DNA from: a bacterium SCSIO 12741
GTDB taxonomy: Bacteria > Bacteroidota > Bacteroidia > Flavobacteriales_G > Salibacteraceae
Assembly: GCA_024398055.1 (NCBI GenBank)
Contig: CP073749.1
Coordinates: 3,658,594 to 3,722,593, forward strand
DNA length: 64,000 nt
Reading direction: 5' to 3'
Shown here: piece after piece, positions 17,024-26,935 of the stretch
Layout of the letters: every line of letters starts with the position of its first letter
How positions within the stretch are numbered: position 1 is the first letter of the stretch
Program-made: the position numbers and the translations under genes
Notes under the pieces: model-generated
Told to the model about the DNA's origin: nothing
Database searches by the model: none
The model's input: only the letters and a program-made list of their open reading frames with translations

Positions 17024-18508
17024 TTGAGCCGTTTCATTTGGCGAAGCATCCCAGCCGCCTCCAAGAGCTTTGTACAAATTGATGATAGCGATAAGCTGAT
17101 TTTTGCGAATATCGCTCAACTCCAATTCGGCAGTTAAGGTGTATCGTTGAGCCTCAATAACTTCCAGGTAACTTGCACTTCCTCGGCTAAATAGAGCCTC
17201 GGAGTACTCCACCGCTTTCTGACGAGCTTGTACTTCTTTGAGTTTCGCCTGATACTGCTGTTCCGTTTTTTCAATGGAAATGACTGCATCGGCAACCTCT
17301 TTTACCGCTCCCATAACGCTGTAGCGGTAGTCAATGTAAGCCTGTTGCATTCTGGCCTCTGCCTGACGCAAACGAGCCTTATTTCGTCCTCCCTGAAAAA
17401 TCGGAGCTGTTAAACCAGCAGCAATGTTCCAAAAGATGGATTCCGGTGTTTGAAACAAATTGGAAACTCCAACACTTTCATATCCCAATCCTGCGCTAAT
17501 GGTAAGAGAAGGGTAGAAGTAAGCTTTAGCAACGCCAATATCGGCATTGGTGCTGGCTAAATTCATCTCTGCGGCCACCACATCTGGACGATAAACCAAA
17601 AGTTGGGTAGGAATACCGGTAGGAAGGTTTTCACGTACGGTTTGCTCTCCTAAAGGCTTTCCACGCTCCAGAGTAGTAGGATAACGCCCTACAAGTAGGT
17701 TCAAAGCATTTTCCCGGATTTGAATTTGTTGCTCAATTTGAGGTACCATGGCCTTGGCGTTGTACAACACACTTTCTACCTGTTTGAGCGCAAGTCCGGA
17801 TTCAACACCTTTATCATTTTTCAATTTGATAAGGTCATAGGTTTTTTGACGCAACGCGATATTGGCCTGGGTAATCTGTAGTTGTTGATCCAAGCGGATC
17901 AAATCGTAGTAGTTTGAAGCAATTTCTGCAATGACCGTATTCTGAATCGTTTGCCGTGCGGCTTCGGTTTCCAGCATTTTAGCCAAGGCTGATTCCTTGG
18001 ATCTTCTCAGTTTTCCCCACAGGTCAATTTCGTAACTCATGAGTCCAACGCCTACCTTGTAGTTGTTTAGGTTGGAGGCCGTAACGCCCCCGGTTTCATC
18101 GCCTAAAAACAAGGCAATGGCCGAGTTATCCGAGTTGGCCGCACGAGAAGCCTGTCCATCTACACCAATGTGAGGAAGTAAGCTCGAATTGGCCTCTTTT
18201 ACATACGCTCGGGATTCATTGATTCGGGCCACAGCTCTAAGAAGATCCATGTTGTTGTTTAATCCTGAATCAATCAAGGCTACCAAAACGGGATCATCAA
18301 AAATGTCTCTCCAAGGCAATTGGGCCAGGGTAGTGGAGTCGGTTTCTTCGATGTTTCGGTATTTATCTTCCAGGGCCAGTTCTTTTTCCGGCCGCTCATA
18401 GTTATCGCCCACCTTACAGGTTTGCATGAAGGTACCCAACAACACCAGACTGATCAGAAGAGCGAAACGGCGGCCGCTCGGATTGGAATTAAGAAAGCTT
18501 ATTTTCAT
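17009..18508 (-). CDS. RND efflux outer-membrane factor lipoprotein (OprM/NodT family)
   Basis: The 499-residue protein has a lipoprotein signal (FALLISLVLLGTFMQTCK, lipobox cysteine after MQT) and the two-fold OEP repeat of TolC-like channels: PWRDIFDDPVLVALIDSGLNNN near the N-terminus, LRRSKESALAKMLETE, RPDVVAAEMNLASTNADIG and the second-half APIFQGGRNKARLRQAEA. It would form the trimeric outer-membrane duct of the pump encoded upstream. Its start overlaps the stop of the RND gene by four bases (ATGA), so translation is coupled. This is the only one of the three pump genes that reads intact. Confidence 0.95.
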   Translation of the reverse strand: MKISFLNSNPSGRRFALLISLVLLGTFMQTCKVGDNYERPEKELALEDKYRNIEETDSTTLAQLPWRDIFDDPVLVALIDSGLNNNMDLLRAVARINESRAYVKEANSSLLPHIGVDGQASRAANSDNSAIALFLGDETGGVTASNLNNYKVGVGLMSYEIDLWGKLRRSKESALAKMLETEAARQTIQNTVIAEIASNYYDLIRLDQQLQITQANIALRQKTYDLIKLKNDKGVESGLALKQVESVLYNAKAMVPQIEQQIQIRENALNLLVGRYPTTLERGKPLGEQTVRENLPTGIPTQLLVYRPDVVAAEMNLASTNADIGVAKAYFYPSLTISAGLGYESVGVSNLFQTPESIFWNIAAGLTAPIFQGGRNKARLRQAEARMQQAYIDYRYSVMGAVKEVADAVISIEKTEQQYQAKLKEVQARQKAVEYSEALFSRGSASYLEVIEAQRYTLTAELELSDIRKNQLIAIINLYKALGGGWDASPNETAQSDAE

Positions 18509-21500
18509 GATTCACTGGGGCTTTCTGTTGACGAATTGCTTTTGAATTTCTCGGTTAACCGCTGGAAAACCACGAATAAAACCGGCGTAAAGAATACACC
18601 GAGAATAGTTCCGGTTAGCATTCCACCGAACACGGCAGATCCTACCGAATTCTGGCTTACCGCACCAGCACCTGTGCTTATAAGAAGTGGGAAAGTACCC
18701 AGGATGAACGAAAAGGCGGTCATCAAGATCGGCCTGAATCGTTGCTTGGCCCCTTCGAGAACGGCTTCCAAAATAGGGAGACCTTCTTCTTCACGTTTCA
18801 TTTTGGCAAATTCCACAATCAGAATCGCATTTTTAGCCAAAAGTCCGATCAGCATTACAAGGGCCACCTGAGTGTAAATGTTGTTATCTAATCCCATGAT
18901 CAACTGAAGTGCGGCACAACCTAAAATTCCAAGAGGAACAGCCAGCATAACAGAGAGGGGAGTATGTAACTTTCATACAAAGCAGCCAGAATTAGGAACA
19001 CAAAAATGACCACCATGATAAGGATGTAGACAATTTGTCCACCCGATATTTTTTCCTGCAAATACATGCCCGACCAAGCGTAGGTGTATCCTTGCGGAAG
19101 TACCGCATCTGCCGTTTCTTCCATGGCTTTAATCGCATCACCAGAACTGTATCCCGGAGCAGGCTCTCCCTGAATTACGGCACAGGTAGCCATGTTGAAT
19201 CGTTTGATGAAGTCAGGTCCGTAAGCCTTTTTAATGGTTACCATCGAAGAAATGGGCACCATTTCATTTTTGCCATTCTTCACGTAGATGTTGAGGAGAT
19301 CATCGGGAGAACGTCGATAGTTTGTGTCTGCCTGGGTGATCACCCGGTAGAATTTCCCAAATCGGTTAAAGTCAGATACATAATCTGAACCGTAGTAACC
19401 CTGAATGGTGGCGAGAAGATCATTGATCATTACACCCTGTTTCTTGGCTTTTTCCTCATCGATTTTTACTTCGTATTGAGGAGAGTTTACATCCAGAGAA
19501 GACATCGCATAGGCCAATTCAGGTCGTTTTTGAGCTTCAGCTACAAAGTCCTCACTCACCTCGGCCAATCGGAAAACTCCAGAACCTGTGAGGTCCATTA
19601 GGTTAAACTCAAAAGAGGACCCGTTACCCAAACCTGGCACGGCGGGCAGACCAAAACTAATGGCTTGGGCCTCCCGGTACTTCCGAAGTCTACCGTTGAT
19701 TTCTTTAATGATCTGATCTGTATTTCGGGTACGATCATCCCAGTTTTTCAATTCGATAATGGCACTCCCTTTATTGGAAACGAAAGTGGAGTTCATCATA
19801 CTAAAGCCGGGCATGTTGATGATGTTTTTGATTTCAGGGATGTCCTTAATCAATTCACTCAAAACATTCAGAGCATCATCCGTACGCTGAAGCGAAGCAC
19901 CTGGAGTCAGACTAATGTCTACGAAAGCATATCCCTCATCTTCTTGAGGAACGAACCCAGTCGGCATGGAGTTGAACAGCATAAATCCTCCACCGGAAAG
20001 TGCCACGAGTAAAATCATCGCCATGGCCGTACGACGGGTCATAAAGCTCACCGCTGAACCGTAACGTTCTGTAACCACCTCAAAGACGCGGTTAAATCCA
20101 TTGAAGAATTTACCTAAGATTCCTTTTTTGTCTTTTTCAGGAGCTCTAAGTAGAAGTGCAGCCATGGCCGGACTCAGCGTAAGGGCGTTAATCGTAGAAA
20201 TCAATACAGAGAAAGACAAGGTCATCGCAAACTGCTTGAACAGAATACCTGAAGTGCCAGGTACAAAGGCGATGGGAACAAACACCGAGATCAATACCAA
20301 CGAAGTAGTAATAATGGGTGCCGTAATTTCCTTCATCGATTCGATAGTCGCTTTTTTTGCTGTCCAATCGGGGTGGGCTTCCAACTTTTGTTGCACGGCC
20401 TCAATGACCACAATGGCATCATCCACCACCGTTCCAATGGCAAGGATAAGCCCGAAAAGGGTGAGAAGATTGATCGAGAATCCCATCAGTCCCATAAAGA
20501 TGAAAGTTCCTACAATCGACACGGGAACAGCCAGAGCTGGAATCAGGGTAGCACGCCAGTCTTGAATAAAGATGTAAACCACAAGGAATACCAGCAAGAA
20601 GGCTTCCAACAAGGTTTCAATAACCTTACTAATGGAGGCATCTACGAAAGTGGTCGTGTCATAAGGAATTTCGTAGCGAATTCCGGCAGGAAAACGCTTG
20701 GACAACTCTTCCATCTTGATTCGGATGTTGTCCATTACCGCCTTAGCGTTAGCAGAAGGCAGCTGATAGATGGCCAAAGCAGGTGCTTCAGAGCCATTAA
20801 AGCGTGTAATCCCTTTGTAGTCTTTCGAACCAAATTCTACCCGGGCAACATCGCCAATTCGAATCAAGGATCCGTCTTCTTTAGCTCGGATAATGATATT
20901 GGAAAACTCTTGTTCGGTAGAAAGCTTGCCCTTGGCACGAATTACAAATTCCATTACCTGGCCATCCACAATTGGGAACTGACCAATTTTTCCCGGAGCC
21001 GATTCCAGGTTTTGTTCTTTAACCGCACCTACCACTTCTTGAGGAGTGATGCCGTAAGCGGCCATTTTATCAGGAAAAAGCCACAGACGCATGGCATATT
21101 CCCGTTCGGCAAAAAAGCTTGTATTACCAACACCAGCAATCCGTCTAATTTCCGGCTCAATGTTGATTTTCATGTAGTTGCTCAAGAATACTTCGTCGTA
21201 GTTACCTCCTTCAGCGGCCAATACAATGACCGATAGCATACTGGTTTGCTGCTTTTTGGTGGTAATACCTGCACCAATTGCTTCTGGAGGGAGCTTACTG
21301 TTAGCACTCGAAACCCGGTTTTGTACCAATACATTCGACATATCCGGATCGGCACCTACTTCGAAATACACGTTTAGCTGCTGTACTCCATCATTGGAGC
21401 AGGAGTTGCTCATGTAGAGCATGTTTTCAACCCCATTTACCTCTTCTTCGATCGGTACGGCAACGGTTTTTTCAACCGTCATGGAGTTGGCACCTGGGTA

Positions 21501-21644
21501 AACCGCTTGGATTTGAACCACAGGTGGAGCCAGTTCAGGAAGCTTGGCAATGGGAAGAGTCATCATCGAAATAACCCCCATCAACGTAATCAAAATCGAG
21601 ATTACGGTAGAAACAACCGGCCTATGAATAAAGAAATTTACCAT
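18505..21644 (-). pseudogene. RND inner-membrane efflux pump (HAE1/AcrB-like), frameshifted near the C-terminus
   Basis: The first 900 residues match AcrB/MexB pumps: MVNFFIHRPVVSTVISILI start, FFAEREYAMRLW, the proton-relay aspartates in GTVVDDAIVV, and the conserved LAALYESYILP segment. The frame is then lost at a run of four C on the coding strand (18957-18960 on plus). Adding one C gives YILPLSVMLAVPLGILG, the normal AcrB sequence, and joins the remaining membrane domain, for 1046 residues, the typical family length. Read literally the gene makes a 907-residue product plus a detached 147-residue C-terminal frame. It is the middle gene of an adaptor-pump-outer membrane factor operon exporting unknown amphiphiles. 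Confidence 0.92.
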
Positions 21645-21654
21645 GAGTCAGTGT

Positions 21655-22781
21655 TTAGCGGGAAATCGTGATTACGGTATCCTTAGGGATAATGGTCATA
21701 CCAGCCTTGATTTTGGCCAATCCGGTGGTGATGATTCGATCACCGAAGGAAAGCCCTTCGTTAACCACAAATAGGTTGTCGATAGAATTACCAGTCACAA
21801 TCCTTTGGCTCACCACCTTGTTGCTGTCGTTCAAGGTAAAGATGAATTGCCGGCCTTGAATTTCGTAAACCGCCTTTTGGGGACGATTACGGCACTATCG
21901 ATATAATGGGTCATGTTTAACCGTACAAAGTTTCCAGGGCGGAGCAGACCATCAGGATTCTCAATAATAGCTCTAAACCGAATAGAACCTGTAGTCACAT
22001 TAACAGCCCGGTCTACCGATTGTAACTCCGCTTTGTGTTCAAATACAGAGTTGTCTGCCAAAATCACCTCCATGGGTGGTACTTTTTCAATTTTGTCATC
22101 CAGGGACTTTCCTGGGACATATTTCAGGAAAGTTAGGTAGGAGGCTTCATCTACGTTGAAGTAAACATACACCTCGTCCACTTCAGAAACCGTAGATAGC
22201 AGGGTGCTTTCCCCACGTCCAACCAAACTTCCGACCTTTATAGGAAGTTGCCCTAAAACACCATTAATCGGAGAGTGAATTTCGGTATAGCCGAGGTTAA
22301 TTTGAGCCTGAGCCAGTGATGCTTCTGATGCTTTTACGTTAGCCTGATCCTCCTTGTGCTCTGCAATAGCATAGTCCAATTCTTGCTTACTCACGGCATT
22401 TTGTTCAGCCAGGGGAGTGAGGCGCTCTACATCTGCACGAGATTTTTCCAGTTTGGCTTTGGATCGGGCCAATGCTGCTTCAGCTGTTAAAACCTCATTT
22501 TGATAGATATCATCTTCAATTTTAAAGATGGGATCACCTTTCTGCAAAAAGCGTCCTTCATCCGTGAAAATTTCTTCAATGTATCCCTCAACTTTGGCGC
22601 GGAGTTCAACGTTGGTTAAACCATCTATCGTACCGATACTGAGATTTGAAATGGGAACTCTTTGGGGCTTGAGCTTAGCTACTGGGAAAGGTGCGGGAGG
22701 TGCTTGTTTTACCTTTTCTTCCTCTGAGCATGCCGTAAATGTCAATGCGGCAAGCAAATAAAGGAGGTGTTTTTTCTTCAT
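21655..22781 (-). pseudogene. RND efflux periplasmic adaptor (AcrA-like), frameshifted near the C-terminus
   Basis: A lipoprotein signal (LLYLLAALTFTACSEEE) precedes the adaptor domains: lipoyl half motifs (VELRAKVEGYIEEIFTDEG and INGVLGQLPIKVGSLVGRG), the alpha-hairpin and beta-barrel. The frame breaks after AVIVP at a four-C run (21879-21882 on plus). Adding one C gives VPQKAVYEIQGRQFIF and continues through the membrane-proximal domain to a stop at 21655, for 375 residues, the normal length. Read literally the product ends early at 316 residues. The gene lies 10 bases upstream of the pump gene. The break is the same kind as in the pump gene and the secreted-protein gene at 11973. Confidence 0.92.
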
Positions 22782-22923
22782 AATAGAGAATCAGAATTCT
22801 TCAATTAGTTCTGGAAACACCCATTTCCTGCGGGTGCCGGAACGAATACGAATATAGACAATCCAATTGGCCGATGGTTAGGATTTGGTTGCTTTTTAAA
22901 TCCAATAAATGATGGTGCTAAAA

Positions 22924-22937
22924 GTGACATTTGTTAC
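22924..22937. promoter_or_regulatory. Crp/Fnr-like palindrome GTGACATTTGTTAC (second copy)
   Basis: Identical over 14 bases to the site at 14552. It lies between the divergent efflux adaptor (start 22781) and the fatty acid hydroxylase (start 23009), seven bases before a TACTTTTG box (22945-22952) reading toward the hydroxylase. At this spacing it would overlap the core promoter, so repression is as likely as activation. Confidence 0.5.
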
Positions 22938-22944
22938 TTCCCAC

Positions 22945-22952
22945 TACTTTTG
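22945..22952 (+). promoter_or_regulatory. -7 box TACTTTTG of the fatty acid hydroxylase gene
   Basis: TACTTTTG fits TAnnTTTG and is 57 bases before the ATG at 23009. The Crp/Fnr-like palindrome is immediately upstream. Confidence 0.45.
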
Positions 22953-23008
22953 TATAACCGACATTTGCATGGTTTCCAAGATTTTTGGAGAGCAAACATC
23001 AGTTACCT

Positions 23009-24007
23009 ATGGAGAAGTACTGGAACATATTTGTAGGAGGGTATAAAGGATACGCAAGTTACCTCTGGAATGAAATCACCCATCCGGGGTGGCACAACTA
23101 TTTTTATTGGTTGATTGGCGTTTCCCTCTTTTTTATGCTGCTGGAATGGCTGCGTCCCTGGAGAAAAGGGCAAGCTCGATTCCGCAAAGATTTTTGGTTG
23201 GATGCCTTCTACATGTTTTTCAACTTCTTTTTCTTTTCACTCATTATCTACAACGGCTTTTCGGATGTGGTGGTCAACCTTTTCAACGACGCCATTCTCG
23301 CGGTGACGAGTTTCAATCTCCAGGAATCCAACCCGATGAATCAATGGCCTATTTGGGCGGTATTGCTTACCGGGTTTGTAGTTAGGGACTTTGTGCAGTG
23401 GTGGGTTCACCGATTGCTTCACCGGGTTCCGGCTCTTTGGGAGTTTCACAAGGTTCATCATTCGGTAGAGCAAATGGGTTTTGCGGCTCACCTTCGTTAT
23501 CATTGGATGGAAACTTTGGTTTACCGCAGCTTCGAGTACTTGCCTTTGGCGCTGCTGGGAATTGGGTTATATGACTTCTTTATCATTCATATCGCAGCCC
23601 TGGCTATTGGACACTACAACCATGCTAATTTCCGTATCAAAGGCACCTATTCTGCCGGCTTTTTAGGGGTGTTCGTTGGATTCTACATCGTACACTACAC
23701 GGGTATGGATTGGTTGAATGGCGGTGCCTGGATCATTGGAATTCCGCTGGTATTTGCTTTTGGTTTAGGTCCTTTTATGGAGTATTTGTTCAACAGTCCT
23801 CAAATGCATATTTGGCATCATTCCTATGATTTACCAGAGGGAAAACCCCATGGAATCAACTTTGGAATTAGTCTGGCTATCTGGGATTATATCTTTGGTA
23901 CGGCCTCCATGCCGAGTGACGGAAGAGATATTCGTTTGGGTTTCCCGGGAATCGAAAAGTTTCCTCAAACGTTTATAGGCCAATTCATCTACGGCTTCCG
24001 AAAATAG
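23009..24007 (+). CDS. Sterol desaturase/fatty acid hydroxylase superfamily membrane protein
   Basis: The 332-residue integral membrane protein has the histidine boxes of the di-iron hydroxylase superfamily: HRLLHRVPALWEFHKVHHS and a C-terminal HIWHHSYDLPEGKPHG, plus several membrane segments (FYWLIGVSLFFMLLEWL, AVLLTGFVVRDFVQWW). These enzymes hydroxylate or desaturate lipid chains using O2. ATG at 23009 was chosen over an in-frame TTG at 22985. The 3' end carries an AAAATAG/CTATTTT hairpin over the stop codon that may act as a weak terminator. Confidence 0.9.
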   Translation: MEKYWNIFVGGYKGYASYLWNEITHPGWHNYFYWLIGVSLFFMLLEWLRPWRKGQARFRKDFWLDAFYMFFNFFFFSLIIYNGFSDVVVNLFNDAILAVTSFNLQESNPMNQWPIWAVLLTGFVVRDFVQWWVHRLLHRVPALWEFHKVHHSVEQMGFAAHLRYHWMETLVYRSFEYLPLALLGIGLYDFFIIHIAALAIGHYNHANFRIKGTYSAGFLGVFVGFYIVHYTGMDWLNGGAWIIGIPLVFAFGLGPFMEYLFNSPQMHIWHHSYDLPEGKPHGINFGISLAIWDYIFGTASMPSDGRDIRLGFPGIEKFPQTFIGQFIYGFRK

Positions 24008-24060
24008 CGGTCTATTTTTCTTAAAAAAGCGGTTTTGGCAAAATAGTTGCAAAGCCTTTC

Positions 24061-24068
24061 TATTTTTG
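24061..24068 (+). promoter_or_regulatory. -7 box TATTTTTG with -33 TTTG, promoter of the CsgG-like lipoprotein gene
   Basis: TATTTTTG is preceded by TTTG (24034-24037) at a 23-base spacing, within the range reported for Bacteroidota promoters. The ATG at 24078 is nine bases downstream. Confidence 0.5.
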
Positions 24069-24077
24069 AACCGCTGC

Positions 24078-25475
24078 ATGAATACCCGAATATTAATATG
24101 GTTCGCCTGCTTGCTATTGGTCAATAGCTCTTGCAACACCTCACGCTCTTACTACAAGCGCGGTGAGCGATTGCAGGAAGCTGGCTTGAGCGAAGAGGCG
24201 GCTGAGTTTTACTACCTCGCCGTAAAACGTAACCGAAAAAACGTTGATGCAACCATTGCCTTGAAGCGAGAAGGGCAGAAGATTTTGGAGAATCACCTGC
24301 AAAAATTCTACATTGCTCATGGGGCCAACGATTACAAAACGGCGGTTTATTCCTACCTGGAAGCCAAGGCTTACCATGAAAAGGTGTCGCCCTATGTGAA
24401 GCTGGAATTTCCCAATTACTACGAAAAGAATTACCTCGAATCCCGAGAAGCGTATTTAGAAATCCGTTACGATGACGCGATGGAGTTTCTTCGTGCTGAG
24501 CGATTTGATCAATCCACGGCTGTTCTTGATGAAATTATTCAACTCGATCCCTATTACAAGGATGCCAGGGAGTTAAAGGATTTTTCTGATGCAGAACCCA
24601 TTTATAGAGTGGCTAACCGAGAATTTGATGCCAAACATTTTCGCAAGGCCTATGCACTCTATACAGAAGTTCTGGCCATTAGTTCCGATTACAAGGAAGC
24701 CGAATATTTCAAAAATGAATGCGTTACCCGGGGCAGGTTGACCATTGCCATTCTTCCGGTTCAGTCCAATTCAACTCAACGAAATCAGGCCCAGTTGGTT
24801 TACCGAGCCTTGCAACGGGGGTTAATTACACCCGACAATCCTTTTCGGGTCATTATTGACCGGGAAAATACGGATGAACTTATTGAAGAACAGAAGTTGG
24901 GATTAACTGGGATATTGGATGCCAATACAGCAGCGCAAACCGGTGAAATGCTGGGAGCAAAAATGCTGATATCGAGTAAACTCGTAAGCTACAAAACCTT
25001 TCATCAGGCTCCAAAAGCTTATACCCAAAATGGTTATGAGCGATACATCGTTAAGCACTACGACAAAACTACGGGGAAGACCACTCAAGAAGTGAAATAC
25101 CGAAAAATTACCTACAAAGTCACAATGGGTAAGAGAAGGGTTGAATGTGAAGTAGAGGTATCGTTGATTTCTGCAGAAACAGGGGAAGTAGTGCTTTCGG
25201 AAGTTTACCAACTCAAACGCTTCGATCAATTGGAATATGCCCGTACAGAGTTGAATTACAAAAATGTGTATCCCGGCACCTGGAAGAGTAAAAGCATTGC
25301 TCGGACCGATGACAAGGTATACACCGACAGAGCCTCGAAATCGGCTTTGGATAAAAAATTCAAAACACCGGTTAGGGCACTTAGAACAGAGGCCTCTCTT
25401 TATGACGAAATGACCCGCGAAGTGGCCGCTGGATTTTCCCGAAAAATTACCCAATACGAATCCAAGTTGGAATGA
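24078..25475 (+). CDS. CsgG-like TPR lipoprotein
   Basis: The 465-residue protein has a lipobox signal (FACLLLVNSSCNTS), TPR-like helical pairs in the first half (GLSEEAAEFYYLAVKRNRKN, ADKHFRKAYALYTEVLA-type repeats) and then a domain beginning TIAILPVQSNSTQRNQ followed by FRVIIDRENTDELIEEQKL and AAQTGEMLGAKMLISSKL. That order matches the CsgG/FlgO/LpoB-type fold in which a short-named factor is followed by a DR(x)(x) strand and the GAxxLI(x)G region. The role is probably outer-membrane assembly or stability. An in-frame TTG at 24066 was rejected for the ATG at 24078. The stop overlaps the next gene (ATGA). Confidence 0.75.
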   Translation: MNTRILIWFACLLLVNSSCNTSRSYYKRGERLQEAGLSEEAAEFYYLAVKRNRKNVDATIALKREGQKILENHLQKFYIAHGANDYKTAVYSYLEAKAYHEKVSPYVKLEFPNYYEKNYLESREAYLEIRYDDAMEFLRAERFDQSTAVLDEIIQLDPYYKDARELKDFSDAEPIYRVANREFDAKHFRKAYALYTEVLAISSDYKEAEYFKNECVTRGRLTIAILPVQSNSTQRNQAQLVYRALQRGLITPDNPFRVIIDRENTDELIEEQKLGLTGILDANTAAQTGEMLGAKMLISSKLVSYKTFHQAPKAYTQNGYERYIVKHYDKTTGKTTQEVKYRKITYKVTMGKRRVECEVEVSLISAETGEVVLSEVYQLKRFDQLEYARTELNYKNVYPGTWKSKSIARTDDKVYTDRASKSALDKKFKTPVRALRTEASLYDEMTREVAAGFSRKITQYESKLE

Positions 25476-26860
25476 AACTATTTTACCTGCTTATTCCCAT
25501 ATTCCTGTTAACCGCATGTACGTCCACTCAAAAAGTGACTCAACAGCCCGAGGAAATCGTTGATCCTGGACCGGAATGGGTACAGCGCAGGCCAATTGAT
25601 ACGGATTACTACATTGGAATTGGCCGTTCCAACAAAAAAATAAACCCTTCGGACTACGCCCAAATCGCGAAACGCAATGCCTTGCAAGATCTGGTATCGG
25701 AAATAGAAGTGAAGGTGGAATCCAACTCTTTGCTCAAACAACTGGAGACCCAGACTTCTTTTGAGGAGCGATTTCTTCAATCCGTTCGGGTTCAGTCGGC
25801 CGCAACGATCTCAGACTACGAACAAGTGGACCAATGGGAAGATGAGGGCCAGTACTATATTTATTACCGACTCAGCAAAAAGCGCTACCTGGAGCTTAAA
25901 CAACAACGCATCGATCGGGCGGTGAAGCAGGCGCAAAGCCATCGTCAGGATGCCGCAACGGCTAGAAGAAATCAAGAATTGGTTCAATCTTTTCGCAGCC
26001 AGGTATTGGCGTTTAAAGCATTGGAGCCTTTTTTAAACGAGCCCATCATGGTGGATGATCCTCAGACCGGGGAGAAGCAGTATCTCGGAAACGTAGTGAT
26101 GCAAGACATGAAGCAGCTGTTGCGATCCATTAAAATAACCGGCAATCAGAAGGCCATGGAATTGACTTATGGAATCGTTCCAGATCGAGAGCTGACTCAG
26201 GTAAAGGTGACGGGAGAAGGGGAGAAACCCCAAAATCAGGTGCCTTTAATTTATGATTGCAACTTGCTGTATCCAGATCGGGTAAAGGTGGAAACGCGCT
26301 TTGACGGAGTGGCTATGCCAGGTTTTAAAAGGGCCTCCCGAAGAGGAACTGCCCAGCTTGAAGTTCGAATGGATATGCAAGCCTTCTTTGCCAAAGGGGA
26401 TCCCATGTATAAATTAATGATCCGGTCTTTTGACGTTCCTGAATGTCGATTTGATTTAGTGGTTCGTTCCCCTCGGGTTCAATTGAATTTGCAGGAGAAG
26501 AAATTTGGCCAAATGCCGGTTCAAAATACCTCAGGACTACGCTCGGCTTGTCAGAAGTCACTCATCGGAAACGGTATGCAATACGAAGCCGATATCAACA
26601 AGAGCGATATTGTAATCGAAGTACAAGCCGATACACGGGAAGCCGGTGAATTTCAGGGGCTTTATACGGCCATTTTGGAAGGAGAAGCCACCGTTAAATT
26701 AACCAGCACCGGTGAGGTTTTGGTCAAAGAATCCCTCAATGGAATTAAAGGAGTGGACCTCGATTATACCCGGGCTGGGGACAAGGCCTATGATGCCCTC
26801 ATCAAAAAGATTGCCTACGAAGTGATTCCAAGATTGAAGCGGAAGCTTAATGGGAACTAG
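25472..26860 (+). CDS. LPP20-like lipoprotein
   Basis: A 462-residue lipoprotein (LLIPIFLLTACTST) with an LPP20-like N-terminal domain: PEWVQRRPIDTDYYIGIGRS, then KRNALQDLVSEIEVKVES and YYIYYRLSKKRYLELKQQ. This module is found beside CsgG-like proteins in many Bacteroidota and in flagellar/curli-associated loci elsewhere. The second half has two beta domains of unknown type. It starts within the stop of the CsgG-like gene, so the two are translationally coupled and probably act together at the outer membrane. The specific function is unknown. Confidence 0.75.
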   Translation: MKLFYLLIPIFLLTACTSTQKVTQQPEEIVDPGPEWVQRRPIDTDYYIGIGRSNKKINPSDYAQIAKRNALQDLVSEIEVKVESNSLLKQLETQTSFEERFLQSVRVQSAATISDYEQVDQWEDEGQYYIYYRLSKKRYLELKQQRIDRAVKQAQSHRQDAATARRNQELVQSFRSQVLAFKALEPFLNEPIMVDDPQTGEKQYLGNVVMQDMKQLLRSIKITGNQKAMELTYGIVPDRELTQVKVTGEGEKPQNQVPLIYDCNLLYPDRVKVETRFDGVAMPGFKRASRRGTAQLEVRMDMQAFFAKGDPMYKLMIRSFDVPECRFDLVVRSPRVQLNLQEKKFGQMPVQNTSGLRSACQKSLIGNGMQYEADINKSDIVIEVQADTREAGEFQGLYTAILEGEATVKLTSTGEVLVKESLNGIKGVDLDYTRAGDKAYDALIKKIAYEVIPRLKRKLNGN

Positions 26861-26861
26861 T

Positions 26862-26921
26862 GAATCTCCAATCTTCAATCTCCAATCTCGATTCTCAGAT
26901 CTCTCCCGATGGCCATCGGGA
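26862..26921. repeat. Seven-base tandem repeats followed by an 18-bp perfect palindrome
   Basis: Six consecutive 7-mers (GAATCTC, CAATCTT, CAATCTC, CAATCTC, GATTCTC, AGATCTC) fill 26862-26903 directly after the stop of the LPP20-like gene. They are followed by the perfect palindrome TCCCGATGGCCATCGGGA (26904-26921). The region lies between convergent genes and may serve as a bidirectional 3' end. The 7-mers match those flanking the 89-bp element at 36721 and 58632. Confidence 0.7.
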
Positions 26922-26935
26922 TCGCTTCTCTTATT

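Noticed and set aside
20373-21236. 287-codon plus-strand frame inside the RND pump gene
   Set aside because: Composition is not protein-like and the opposite strand encodes a conserved transporter.
22985-23008. TTG start for the fatty acid hydroxylase
   Set aside because: The ATG at 23009 matches the expected protein start.
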